Origin: Fictibacillus terranigra
GTDB lineage: Bacteria; Bacillota; Bacilli; Bacillales; Fictibacillaceae
DNA: 64,000 bases
Reading direction: 5' to 3'
NCBI RefSeq assembly: GCF_030412265.1
Contig: NZ_JAUHLN010000001.1
Span: 1,240,001-1,304,000, forward strand
The position numbers and the translations under genes are program-made. How positions within the stretch are numbered: the first letter of the stretch is position 1; each line of letters starts with the position of its first letter. Below the pieces are notes generated by a model. It saw only the letters and a list, made by a program, of their open reading frames with translations. It had not been told where the DNA came from and did no database searches. This document shows positions 8,540 to 16,432 of the stretch, one piece after another.

Positions 8540-8570
8540 AGAGAATCCGTTCCGGGTTCTCTCTTTTTTT
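8540..8570 (+). terminator. Terminator after phoR
   Basis: AGAGAATCCG / CGGGTTCTCT with a TTC loop and one G-U pair, followed by CTTTTTTT. It separates phoPR, and any transcript from the PhoP-box promoter, from polA. Confidence 0.85.
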
Positions 8571-8662
8571 GTCTTCTTTTTAAACAGGAACCGGCAATTT
8601 TCTTTTCATAGAGCAGGATGGTACAATGGGAACAGGAAAACAACTGATCAGGGGGTATCATT

Positions 8663-11302
8663 TTGGCAAATAAATTAATATTGATCGATGGAAACAGTAT
8701 CGCATACCGTGCGTTTTTCGCGCTTCCTCTGCTCAACAATGATAAAGGTGTATACACAAATGCCGTTTACGGATTTACGACGATGCTTCTTAAAATTTTG
8801 GAAGATGAAAAGCCCAGCCATGTGCTTGTAGCATTTGATGCGGGGAAAACAACCTTCAGGCATAAAACGTTTACCGAATATAAAGGCGGACGGCAGAAGA
8901 CTCCTTCAGAGCTTTCCGAACAGTTCCCGCTCATCCGCCAGCTTTTGGACGGTTTTGGGATTAAACGGTACGAGCTCGAAAACTATGAAGCAGATGATAT
9001 TATCGGGACGCTTTCCAGCCAGGCTGAAAAAGGAGACTGGGATGTTAAAGTTTTTACTGGTGATAAAGATTTGCTTCAGCTCGTAACAGAAAACGTTGAA
9101 GTTGCACTGACCCGTAAAGGGATCTCGGAAGTGGAAGCTTACGACCTAAAACAGGTGGAAGAGAGGTATGGCATAAACCCAAACCAGATTATCGACATGA
9201 AGGGTCTGATGGGCGATCCATCCGATAACATCCCGGGAGTTCCAGGAGTCGGGGAAAAAACAGCCATTAAACTAATCAAACAGTTCGGCACACTGGAAGA
9301 AACACTGGAATCCATTGATCAGGTTTCTGGGGCAAAGCTGAAGGAGAAACTGGCTGACAATAAGGAACAGGCCTTGATGAGTAAACAACTGGCTACCATA
9401 ACGCATGAAGCACCGATCGAAATCTCCTTAAACGACTCGGTGTATGAAGGTTACAAATCAGAACAGCTGATTCCACTCTTTAAAGATCTTGGGTTCAACT
9501 CGCTGCTGGAACGAATCGGCGGTGACAGCGGAGCTGAACAGCTGAGCGAACAGGAAAAAGAAGAGATATCCTTTGAGAAGGCTGAAGAGCTTAATGATGA
9601 GATCTTATCAACACCTGCCGCACTTATCGTAGAAACAACCCCGGAAACGTACCATAAAGCTCCGGTCAACGGGCTGGCGATCGTGAACAGCAATGGAAAG
9701 TATTATATCCCTGCTGAAAAAGCGCTGTCTTCCGCAGTGTTTAAAGAATGGGCGGAGAATGACACCAAAACGAAGTACGTGTTCGACGCCAAGAGAGCTT
9801 ACGTGGCATTGGACTGGAACGGAATTTCACTAAAGGGTGTGGAGTTTGATCTTATGATCGCTTCTTATCTTTTGGATCCGTCTGAGTCAGGAGAAGACGT
9901 AGCGGGCATTGCTAAACGCTACGGTATACATGACACGGACACGGAAGAAGCGGTATACGGAAAAGGCGCCAAACGCAAGGTTCCGGAAGAAGAGGTATTA
10001 GCGGAACATCTTGTCCGTAAAGCGAATGCGATTTTTGCTCTTCAGGACAAGCTGGCTGGACTGCTGAAGGAAAACGAACAGTATGAACTTTTTGCGGACC
10101 TGGAGCTTCCATTATCACTGGTGCTTGGTGAAATGGAAACGACAGGAGTAAAAGTGGACGCAGGAAGGCTGCAGGCGATGGGACAAGAACTCACAGAACA
10201 GCTGAAAACGCTGGAAGAAGAGATTCATGAACTGGCCGGTGTATCTTTCAACATCAATTCGCCGAAGCAGTTAGCGGAGATCCTGTTTGAGAAACTCAAT
10301 CTGCCGGCGATCAAAAAGACAAAGACCGGTTACAGCACCTCGGTGGATGTGCTTGAAAAATTGGAAGGCAAGCATGAAATCATCAGGAAAATCCTTGTTT
10401 ATCGCCAGCTTGGAAAATTAAGCTCGACCTACATTGAAGGCCTATTGAAGGTAGTTGATGAAGATACGCATAAGATCCATACACGATTTAACCAGGCACT
10501 CACTCAAACAGGAAGATTGAGTTCGACAGAACCCAACCTGCAAAATATTCCGATCAGGCTTGAAGCAGGAAGAAAGATCAGGCAAGCCTTCGTCGCTTCA
10601 AAACCGGGCTGGAAAATCCTCGCCGCGGACTATTCTCAAATTGAACTTCGTGTCCTTGCACATATTTCTCAGGATGAAAATTTGATGGAAGCCTTCAAAA
10701 AAGAAATGGACGTTCATACGAAGACTGCGATGGATGTCTTCCACGTGGGCACGGATGAAGTGACCTCGGAAATGAGAAGGCATGCGAAGGCGGTTAACTT
10801 TGGAATTGTATATGGAATCAGTGATTATGGCCTTTCGCAAAGCTTGAACATTACAAGGAAAGAAGCCGGAGAATTTATTGAGAAGTATTTAAGAACGTTC
10901 CCTGGCGTTAAGGAATATATGGAATCCGTCGTCCGCCAGGCGAAACAGGATGGCTATGTTTCAACGCTCATGCACCGCCGCCGTTACTTGCCGGAGATCA
11001 CGAGCCGGAATTTTAATTTAAGAAGCTTTGCCGAACGGACGGCCATGAATACTCCGATTCAGGGTACAGCGGCCGACATCATTAAAAAAGCGATGGTTGA
11101 AATGGATCGGGTGCTGAAAGAAGAAAAACTCAAAGCATCAATGCTGCTTCAGGTGCATGATGAGCTGATCTTTGAGGTGCCGGAAAACGAAATTGATAAG
11201 CTTTGCTCCATGGTCCCTAAGGTGATGGAATCTGCACTCGGCCTGGATGTCCCATTAAAAGTTGATTTAGATTACGGAGATACTTGGTACGACGCGAAAT
11301 AG
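8663..11302 (+). CDS. polA: DNA polymerase I
   Basis: An 879-residue family A polymerase for Okazaki-fragment maturation and repair synthesis. The 5'-3' exonuclease domain is about 1-290 (LILIDGNSIAYRAFFAL, YEADDIIGT, GDPSDNIPG with the HhH PGVGEKTA). The middle domain has a degenerate 3'-5' exonuclease site (VETTPET where E. coli has DTET), as in other Bacillus enzymes. The polymerase domain has motif A DYSQIELRVLAH, motif B RRHAKAVNFGIVYG and motif C QVHDELIFEV. Start is TTG at 8663 behind AGGGGG, chosen because MANKLILIDGNS is the family N-terminus. An extended -10 (TG-G-TACAAT, 8619-8627) lies just upstream. mutM follows at 52 bp. Confidence 0.95.
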   Translation: MANKLILIDGNSIAYRAFFALPLLNNDKGVYTNAVYGFTTMLLKILEDEKPSHVLVAFDAGKTTFRHKTFTEYKGGRQKTPSELSEQFPLIRQLLDGFGIKRYELENYEADDIIGTLSSQAEKGDWDVKVFTGDKDLLQLVTENVEVALTRKGISEVEAYDLKQVEERYGINPNQIIDMKGLMGDPSDNIPGVPGVGEKTAIKLIKQFGTLEETLESIDQVSGAKLKEKLADNKEQALMSKQLATITHEAPIEISLNDSVYEGYKSEQLIPLFKDLGFNSLLERIGGDSGAEQLSEQEKEEISFEKAEELNDEILSTPAALIVETTPETYHKAPVNGLAIVNSNGKYYIPAEKALSSAVFKEWAENDTKTKYVFDAKRAYVALDWNGISLKGVEFDLMIASYLLDPSESGEDVAGIAKRYGIHDTDTEEAVYGKGAKRKVPEEEVLAEHLVRKANAIFALQDKLAGLLKENEQYELFADLELPLSLVLGEMETTGVKVDAGRLQAMGQELTEQLKTLEEEIHELAGVSFNINSPKQLAEILFEKLNLPAIKKTKTGYSTSVDVLEKLEGKHEIIRKILVYRQLGKLSSTYIEGLLKVVDEDTHKIHTRFNQALTQTGRLSSTEPNLQNIPIRLEAGRKIRQAFVASKPGWKILAADYSQIELRVLAHISQDENLMEAFKKEMDVHTKTAMDVFHVGTDEVTSEMRRHAKAVNFGIVYGISDYGLSQSLNITRKEAGEFIEKYLRTFPGVKEYMESVVRQAKQDGYVSTLMHRRRYLPEITSRNFNLRSFAERTAMNTPIQGTAADIIKKAMVEMDRVLKEEKLKASMLLQVHDELIFEVPENEIDKLCSMVPKVMESALGLDVPLKVDLDYGDTWYDAK

Positions 11303-11354
11303 AGTGGAGAAAAAGCCGTTTCGGCTGTTTTCATTTTCATTTGAGGTGAAAGAT

Positions 11355-12176
11355 ATGCCTGAATTGCCAGAGGTAGAAAACGTAAAAAACACGCTCAACA
11401 GACTGGTTGGCGGGAAAACGATTAAAGAAGTGAACGTCTTATGGAGCAATATTATTAAACATCCTGAGCTCGATGAATTCAAAATCCGGCTCAGCGGCCA
11501 GACGATTCAACATGTCGAGCGAAGGGGCAAGTTCCTGAAGATCTTTCTTGATGATGACGTGCTGGTCTCCCATCTGAGGATGGAGGGGAAGTATGCATTA
11601 AATCAAAAAGAAGAACCGATTGATAAACATACGCATGTCCTTTTTGAGTTTACTGACGGCAGTGAGCTCAGGTATCGGGATGTACGGAAATTCGGTACGA
11701 TGCACTTGTATCCTATAGGTGAAGAAGAACAACAGCCGCCGTTATCCAAACTTGGATATGAACCTTTTTCTGCAGAACTTACCCCAGCTTTTTTAAAGAA
11801 GATGTTCTCAAAGACAGGCCGGTCGGTGAAGGCGGTATTGCTTGATCAGTCTTTAATTGCAGGCCTCGGAAATATTTATGTGGATGAGATTCTTTTTGCA
11901 TCGGGTATTCATCCGGAACAAAAAGCCAGCGGACTATCGCTGCATCGGTTAAAACGGCTTCAGGAAAACATGGTTTCCATTCTGAAAGAGTCGGTCGAAA
12001 AAGGCGGAAGTACGATTCGGTCTTATGTGAACTCCGAAGGGAGATCCGGGAACTTTCAACTGGAGCTTTTTGTTTATGGAAAAAAAGGCGAACCTTGCAA
12101 AAAGTGTGGACGTGAAATAGCAAGAATCGTTGTGGCCGGAAGAGGCACTCATTTTTGCAGCAGCTGCCAAAAATAA
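11355..12176 (+). CDS. mutM: Formamidopyrimidine-DNA glycosylase
   Basis: A 273-residue Fpg/MutM removing 8-oxoguanine and other oxidised purines, with AP-lyase activity. The mature N-terminal Pro nucleophile and Glu lie in MPELPEVE. The helix-two-turn-helix region has QSLIAGLGNIYVDEILF (about residue 160), and a C-terminal CxxC-x16-CxxC zinc finger is present (CKKC...CSSC). ATG at 11355 with GAGGTGA upstream is required, since the upstream part of the open frame would bury the catalytic Pro. It lies 52 bp after polA as in B. subtilis. Confidence 0.95.
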   Translation: MPELPEVENVKNTLNRLVGGKTIKEVNVLWSNIIKHPELDEFKIRLSGQTIQHVERRGKFLKIFLDDDVLVSHLRMEGKYALNQKEEPIDKHTHVLFEFTDGSELRYRDVRKFGTMHLYPIGEEEQQPPLSKLGYEPFSAELTPAFLKKMFSKTGRSVKAVLLDQSLIAGLGNIYVDEILFASGIHPEQKASGLSLHRLKRLQENMVSILKESVEKGGSTIRSYVNSEGRSGNFQLELFVYGKKGEPCKKCGREIARIVVAGRGTHFCSSCQK

Positions 12177-12184
12177 CAGTTCCC

Positions 12185-12227
12185 AAGCTCCTTTCATATA
12201 CTACAGCACGTGGTATGAAAGGAGCTT
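12185..12227 (+). promoter_or_regulatory. Hairpin that buries the ytaF ribosome-binding site
   Basis: A perfect 14-bp inverted repeat, AAGCTCCTTTCATA (12185-12198) and TATGAAAGGAGCTT (12214-12227). Its 3' arm contains AAAGGAG, the ribosome site of ytaF, and is followed by TTTTG-less strong context (TT then GCC). It could act as a weak terminator for polA-mutM, as a block to ytaF translation on read-through RNA, or both. Confidence 0.6.
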
Positions 12228-12235
12228 TTGCCGTT

Positions 12236-12868
12236 ATGGTGTCCTTTTCGATGCTCTTACTGGCGTTTGCAGTAAGCCTTGACAGCTTTGGTACGGGGCT
12301 GACGTATGGCATGAAGGAAATAAAGATTCCGTTAAAGTCGGTCATCATCATTTCCATCTGTTCAGCCATCACTTTTTTTGCTGCCATGGGGTTCGGTCAC
12401 TTTTTAGAACGTTTTTTATCCCCGCATGCCGGGCAGGTAACCGGCGGCTTGATCCTTTTAAGTCTCGGTTCGTATTTTTTGTACCAAGTAGCCAAACCTG
12501 AAAAAAAGGTATCGGCTATACCCGAAGAGAAGATTATTGTAAAATTAGAAATAAAATCACTGGGAATCATGATCCAAATCCTAAGCAAGCCGACGATCGC
12601 AGATCTTGATAAATCCGGCTCCATTAATGGGTGGGAGGCGGTCCTGCTGGGCATCGCCCTTTCTCTCGACGCTTTTGGAGCGGGGATTGGTGCTGCGATG
12701 GTGGATATGCCTCCTTTTCTTACGGCATTTACGGTAGCGGCCATGAGCTCAATCTTTGTCATTGGAGGCATGAAGTTAGGCTTTTCATTGTCCAGAATTA
12801 CATGGATGAAGAAGCTTACCTTTCTTCCCGGGATCTTACTGATTATTATTGGATTGCTGAAAATGTAA
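12236..12868 (+). CDS. ytaF: Sporulation membrane protein YtaF (MntP/TMEM165-like fold)
   Basis: A 210-residue membrane protein with two similar halves. Each half has a SLDSFGTG / SLDAFGAG motif (about residues 10-17 and 143-150) in a membrane helix, the inverted-repeat pattern of the MntP/LysE-like exporter families. B. subtilis YtaF (210 aa) occupies the same place and is listed as a sporulation membrane protein; the transported ion is unproven. The frame is open upstream, but ATG at 12236 gives family length and is preceded by AAAGGAG at 12218-12224. That site lies inside a perfect hairpin. coaE follows at 18 bp. Confidence 0.82.
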   Translation: MVSFSMLLLAFAVSLDSFGTGLTYGMKEIKIPLKSVIIISICSAITFFAAMGFGHFLERFLSPHAGQVTGGLILLSLGSYFLYQVAKPEKKVSAIPEEKIIVKLEIKSLGIMIQILSKPTIADLDKSGSINGWEAVLLGIALSLDAFGAGIGAAMVDMPPFLTAFTVAAMSSIFVIGGMKLGFSLSRITWMKKLTFLPGILLIIIGLLKM

Positions 12869-12886
12869 TAGGAGGCTTATACAATC

Positions 12887-13480
12887 ATGATTATTGGCCT
12901 GACCGGCGGAATTGCCAGCGGAAAAAGCACGGTTTCCAATCTTTTGCGAAGCTATAATATCCCTGTTGTTGATGCAGATCTTATCGCGCGCCAGGTTGTG
13001 GAGCAAGGCCAGTCTGCCTACGTTAAAATCGTAGAGCACTTTGGAAAAGAAGTATTGGACGAAGAGGAGAACATTGACAGGAAAAAACTCGGAGGCATCA
13101 TTTTTACAGATGCCCGGAAGCGGAAAGCGCTGAATGGAATTGTTCATCCGGCAGTAAGGCTAGAAATGAAAAAGCAGGCGGAACACTACCTGATGGAAGG
13201 ATTCTCTCATGTGGTCATGGATATTCCCTTGTTGTTTGAGAGCAGATTGACTCATATGGTAGATCGCACGCTGCTGATCTATGTGGATGAGAAAACTCAA
13301 TTCAGCCGGTTAGTGAAGAGAGACAACTTCACAGAGGAGGAGGCATGGAGCAGGATTGCTTCACAGATGCCTTTAAAGGATAAAGTGGAGCTGGCGGATG
13401 CTGTGATTACAAACAATGGTTCACTCGAGGAGCTAAAAGTAAAATTGGATGAACAATTGAGAGAATGGAAGATCATTTAA
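12887..13480 (+). CDS. coaE: Dephospho-CoA kinase
   Basis: A 197-residue P-loop kinase for the last step of coenzyme A synthesis, phosphorylating dephospho-CoA at the 3' ribose hydroxyl. The Walker A motif is GLTGGIASGKST at the N-terminus; DADLIARQVVE and HPAVRLEM are the substrate and lid regions; DIPLLFES is the conserved core motif. ATG at 12887 follows AGGAGG. It follows ytaF at 18 bp, so is probably co-transcribed with it. Confidence 0.93.
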   Translation: MIIGLTGGIASGKSTVSNLLRSYNIPVVDADLIARQVVEQGQSAYVKIVEHFGKEVLDEEENIDRKKLGGIIFTDARKRKALNGIVHPAVRLEMKKQAEHYLMEGFSHVVMDIPLLFESRLTHMVDRTLLIYVDEKTQFSRLVKRDNFTEEEAWSRIASQMPLKDKVELADAVITNNGSLEELKVKLDEQLREWKII

Positions 13481-13508
13481 ACCTCTGATTAGTCAGAGGT
13501 TTATTTTT
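13480..13508 (+). terminator. Terminator after coaE
   Basis: AACCTCTGA, loop TTAG, TCAGAGGTT, then TATTTTTTG. Confidence 0.85.
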
Positions 13509-13547
13509 TGCCCATTTTAATAAAATGATGTTCTTTTTTTATCTAAA

Positions 13548-13558
13548 TATGCTATACT
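13548..13558. promoter_or_regulatory. CcpN-type operator over the gapB -10 element
   Basis: TATGCTATACT fits the CcpN consensus TRTGHYATAYW as I recall it, at all 11 positions, and contains the -10 hexamer TATACT (13553-13558). CcpN represses gapB during glycolytic growth in B. subtilis, so the site and gene agree. Confidence 0.65.
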
Positions 13559-13609
13559 AATTGTAGAAAAAGAGATTAAAAAGTATAACATAAATGGAGG
13601 GAGCACACC

Positions 13610-14650
13610 ATGAAAGCAAAAGTAGCGATTAATGGACTCGGGCGGATCGGAAGAATGGTTTTTCGTAAGATGATGGAGGAAAATAACGAGTTTGAGGTCG
13701 TAGCAATCAACGCAAGCTATCCTCCTGAAACGTTAGCACATATGATTAAGTATGACTCAATTCACGGCAGGTTTGATGGTGAAGTAACTGCCCATGAAGG
13801 CTACTTAATGGTGAGCGGGCAAAAAGTCCTTCTATTAAATTCTCGTGATCCAAGAGAACTGCCATGGAAAGGCCTCGGTATTGACATCGTAATCGAAGCT
13901 ACCGGGAAATTTAAGACAAAAGAAACAGCTGGCTACCATCTGCAGGCAGGAGCGAAAAAAGTCATCATCACGGCACCTGGAAAAGACGAAGATATTACGA
14001 TTGTTATGGGTGTAAATGACAGCGATTACAAAGCGGACGAACACCATATTATATCCAATGCATCATGCACGACGAACTGCCTGGCCCCTGTTGTGAAAGT
14101 GCTTGATGAACAGTTCGGTATTGAATCAGGGATGATGACGACGATTCATGCGTATACCAATGATCAAAGGAATATTGATAACCCGCATAAGGATCTCAGA
14201 CGTGCAAGGGCGTGCGGACAATCGATTATTCCAACGTCTACCGGTGCAGCAAAAGCCATTTCCAAGGTTCTGCCTCATCTCACTGGAAAATTGAACGGGA
14301 TGTCACTGCGCGTGCCCACTCCCAATGTATCCCTTGTGGATTTAGTTGTGGATCTAAAAACGGATGTGACAGAAGAGATGATCAATGACGCATTAAAGGC
14401 CGCGTCTGAAGGATCATTAAACGGTATTCTTGGATACAGCGAACAGCCGCTCGTTTCTATTGATTATAATGGCAATGAGCATTCTTCGATCATTGACGGT
14501 CTAACTACCATGGTGATTGAAAATAAAAAAGTAAAAGTACTCGCCTGGTATGACAACGAATGGGGCTATTCTTGCCGCGTTGTTGATCTTGCAGGCCTTG
14601 TGGCTTCGGGTTTAGCTCAAAAAGCAGACATGAAGATTGCTTCCTTATAA
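13610..14650 (+). CDS. gapB: Gluconeogenic glyceraldehyde-3-phosphate dehydrogenase GapB
   Basis: A 346-residue GAPDH. The NAD(P) glycine motif is NGLGRIGR; the catalytic Cys lies in SNASCTTNC (about residue 156) with His in TTIHAYTNDQ (about 183). Where glycolytic GapA has Asp after the second beta strand (VNDLT), this protein reads INASYPPETL, the signature of GapB enzymes that prefer NADP and work in the gluconeogenic direction. ATG at 13610 follows GGAGGG. It sits before speD as in B. subtilis, but here a strong terminator and a new promoter separate them. CcpN control is likely. Confidence 0.93.
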   Translation: MKAKVAINGLGRIGRMVFRKMMEENNEFEVVAINASYPPETLAHMIKYDSIHGRFDGEVTAHEGYLMVSGQKVLLLNSRDPRELPWKGLGIDIVIEATGKFKTKETAGYHLQAGAKKVIITAPGKDEDITIVMGVNDSDYKADEHHIISNASCTTNCLAPVVKVLDEQFGIESGMMTTIHAYTNDQRNIDNPHKDLRRARACGQSIIPTSTGAAKAISKVLPHLTGKLNGMSLRVPTPNVSLVDLVVDLKTDVTEEMINDALKAASEGSLNGILGYSEQPLVSIDYNGNEHSSIIDGLTTMVIENKKVKVLAWYDNEWGYSCRVVDLAGLVASGLAQKADMKIASL

Positions 14651-14666
14651 AAAAACTTGAATGGAA

Positions 14667-14705
14667 AAACGGATGGCGCCGGCTTGCGGCTCCATCCGTT
14701 TTTTC
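14667..14705 (+). terminator. Terminator after gapB
   Basis: AAACGGATGG paired with CCATCCGTTT, extended by GCCG/CGGC after an unpaired base on each side, then TTTTCTCA. Confidence 0.85.
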
Positions 14706-14783
14706 TCATTTTCCGAACAAATTCCACCTTGTAAAGCGTTTACTTTTTACATAAAAATTTAAAGGGAAATTTCAAACTAATTA

Positions 14784-14812
14784 TTGCAAATGAAAAATAA
14801 AACAAGTATACT
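14784..14812 (+). promoter_or_regulatory. speD promoter
   Basis: TTGCAA (14784-14789), a 17-bp spacer, TATACT (14807-14812). A start near 14819 gives a leader of about 140 nt. Confidence 0.7.
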
Positions 14813-14866
14813 ATGATTCGTGAACTTCAAATAAAGCAAACCAAGGCGTTGGATTCTACTTAAAGG

Positions 14867-14950
14867 GTTAGGACCTCTTAGGACTAACTTTCCCCCGTGG
14901 TAGGTGTTCAATACCGCATGCTTGAAGGCATGAAAAATTTTTAAGGGGGA
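14867..14950 (+). promoter_or_regulatory. Structured speD leader that can sequester the ribosome site
   Basis: A first hairpin pairs GTTAG (14867-14871) with CTAAC (14884-14888), with an inner CCT/AGG. Then UCCCCC (14891-14896) can pair with GGGGGA (14945-14950), which is the ribosome site of speD. Inside that helix lie two hairpins packed end to end: GTGGTA (14897-14902) with TACCGC (14912-14917), and ATGCT (14918-14922) with GGCAT (14927-14931) around loop TGAA. This makes a three-way junction closed over the ribosome site. It matches no RNA class I recognise; the paired segments were found by eye, not by folding software. Confidence 0.5.
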
Positions 14951-14960
14951 CTATGCTAAT

Positions 14961-15341
14961 ATGGATACAATGGGAAGACACGTAATTGCTGAACTTTGGG
15001 GATGCAACAGTGAAAAGCTGAATGACATGAGATTTATTGAAGAGACGTTTGTTGACGCTGCCCTTAGAGCAGGTGCAGAAATTCGTGAGGTTGCTTTTCA
15101 TAAGTTTGCGCCGCATGGCGTGAGCGGGGTTGTTATTATTTCTGAATCACATTTAACAATTCACAGTTTTCCAGAGCATGGTTATGCAAGCATCGATGTA
15201 TACACTTGTGGGGATCGTATTGATCCAAATGTGGCCGCTGATTATATTTCACAGGCTTTGGAAGCAAACAGCCGTGAAAATCTAGAGGTTCCACGTGGAA
15301 TGGGTCCTGTTAAAGTTAAAAATAAAGTTGCCGCTAATTAA
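14961..15341 (+). CDS. speD: S-adenosylmethionine decarboxylase proenzyme
   Basis: A 126-residue pyruvoyl-dependent SAM decarboxylase of the short (class 1B) type; it makes the aminopropyl donor for spermidine. Self-cleavage is expected before Ser in the motif [16 protein letters not shown] (about residue 63), leaving the pyruvoyl group; the conserved Cys is in VYTCGD (about 83). ATG at 14961 gives the family N-terminus MDTMGRHV, with AAGGGGG 12 nt upstream, a rather long spacing that fits controlled initiation. It is transcribed from its own promoter with a long folded leader. Confidence 0.93.
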   Translation: MDTMGRHVIAELWGCNSEKLNDMRFIEETFVDAALRAGAEIREVAFHKFAPHGVSGVVIISESHLTIHSFPEHGYASIDVYTCGDRIDPNVAADYISQALEANSRENLEVPRGMGPVKVKNKVAAN

Positions 15342-15360
15342 TAAAATGAAAGCTAAGTCG

Positions 15361-15392
15361 AAAAAGAGGTGTGTTCTAGCACCTCTTTTTTT
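15361..15392 (+). terminator. Terminator after speD
   Basis: AAAAAGAGGTG and CACCTCTTTTT (perfect 11-bp stem) followed by TT. Confidence 0.85.
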
Positions 15393-15431
15393 ACTTTCTG
15401 TTTAAATAGAAGAGTCAAGAGGAGGAGAAAC

Positions 15432-15827
15432 ATGCTAAAAAGGCTGCAAAATATCTTGAAAAATAATTCGGAAACTTCCGAGAACCATCAGGACCCTTTA
15501 CTCCAAACCCATTATTTTAAAGCGAACCGCACGAAAGTTATGGAAGCGGTCGAAGAGCTCGTTAAGCAGCAAAGCAATTATAAACTGCTTGGATCATCCA
15601 AGGAGCGCGGAGAACTATCTTTTGAAGTGACTTCTCCAAGGAAGGCTTTTGCTGTTATCACTGCAACCTCTCTCAGACCTTTTAAAACGGCCGTAGATAT
15701 TAACGTGACATCTGAATCCCCGCTTCCTATTGACTTTGGATACAGCAGGAAGGTAATCCTATCTATAAATGAAGGGTTGAAGGGGAGACTTGAATTTATT
15801 GGTACCTCCTTGCTGGAAAACAATTAA
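15432..15827 (+). CDS. Small soluble protein of unknown function between speD and nrdR
   Basis: A 131-residue soluble protein that I do not recognise. It starts with a basic segment (MLKRLQNILKNN), followed by an apparently alpha/beta domain containing YKLLGSSKERGELSFEV and FAVITATSLRPFKTAVDINV; there are no Cys residues, membrane spans or signal peptide. The frame extends upstream into the speD terminator, but ATG at 15432 has an ideal GAGGAGGAG ribosome site 6 nt away. It is bounded by the speD terminator and by nrdR 75 bp downstream. B. subtilis has nrdR directly after speD, as far as I recall, so this gene looks like a lineage addition. Confidence 0.7.
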   Translation: MLKRLQNILKNNSETSENHQDPLLQTHYFKANRTKVMEAVEELVKQQSNYKLLGSSKERGELSFEVTSPRKAFAVITATSLRPFKTAVDINVTSESPLPIDFGYSRKVILSINEGLKGRLEFIGTSLLENN

Positions 15828-15902
15828 TTCTTGTCACATGCCCTCCTTTTGTCTAAGATAGAATTATAATAGAGGTTAATTAATTTTTGGAGTTGATCTG
15901 CT

Positions 15903-16364
15903 TTGCGTTGTCCGTCCTGTCAGTTTAACGGTACAAAAGTGCTTGATTCTAGACCGGTCCATTCGGGAAGATCGATTCGCCGCAGACGGGAATGCGAGTC
16001 ATGCACCTATCGATTTACAACCTTTGAAACAGTTGAAGAAATACCGCTGATTGTTGTGAAAAAAGAGGGTACCCGGGAAGAGTTCAGCAGAGAAAAAATT
16101 CTTCGCGGACTCATAAAAGCTTGTGAAAAACGCCCCGTACCTTTAGAAGTTCTTGAAAATATCGTAGATCATATTGAAAAAGACTTAAGGAACCAAGGGA
16201 TTTCAGAGATAAACAGCAAAGAAGTCGGCGAAAAAGTCATGGATTATCTAGCGGACACGGACGAAGTAGCTTATGTCCGATTTGCTTCGGTATACCGGCA
16301 ATTTAAGGACATTAATGTATTTATACAAGAACTGAAAGAATTAATAAAAAAAGACGAGCAATAA
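15903..16364 (+). CDS. nrdR: Transcriptional repressor NrdR
   Basis: A 153-residue repressor of ribonucleotide reductase genes. An N-terminal zinc ribbon (CPSC at residues 3-6 and CESC at about 31-34) is followed by an ATP-cone domain (about residues 49-139) that senses ATP/dATP. Start is TTG at 15903, with GGAG about 10 nt upstream; this gives the invariant MRCPSC N-terminus. dnaB follows. No NrdR box is visible in the window, so its targets are elsewhere. Confidence 0.93.
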   Translation: MRCPSCQFNGTKVLDSRPVHSGRSIRRRRECESCTYRFTTFETVEEIPLIVVKKEGTREEFSREKILRGLIKACEKRPVPLEVLENIVDHIEKDLRNQGISEINSKEVGEKVMDYLADTDEVAYVRFASVYRQFKDINVFIQELKELIKKDEQ

Positions 16365-16367
16365 CCT

Positions 16368-16397
16368 GCGTAAGACACCGGTTTTACGCTTTTTTTT
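16368..16397 (+). terminator. Terminator after nrdR
   Basis: GCGTAA (16368-16373) and TTACGC (16384-16389), then eight T. Confidence 0.7.
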
Positions 16398-16432
16398 ATC
16401 AAGCAAAAACTTTTTTTCGAAAGGTGAGAACC

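Noticed and set aside
11779-12387. 202-codon minus-strand frame over mutM and ytaF
   Set aside because: Overlaps two well-supported genes and the ytaF hairpin; no ribosome site.
14731-14743. GTAAAGCGTTTAC between gapB and speD as a cre site
   Set aside because: Has the AAAGCGTTT core but misses the outer TG and the final A of the cre consensus when aligned; too weak to call.
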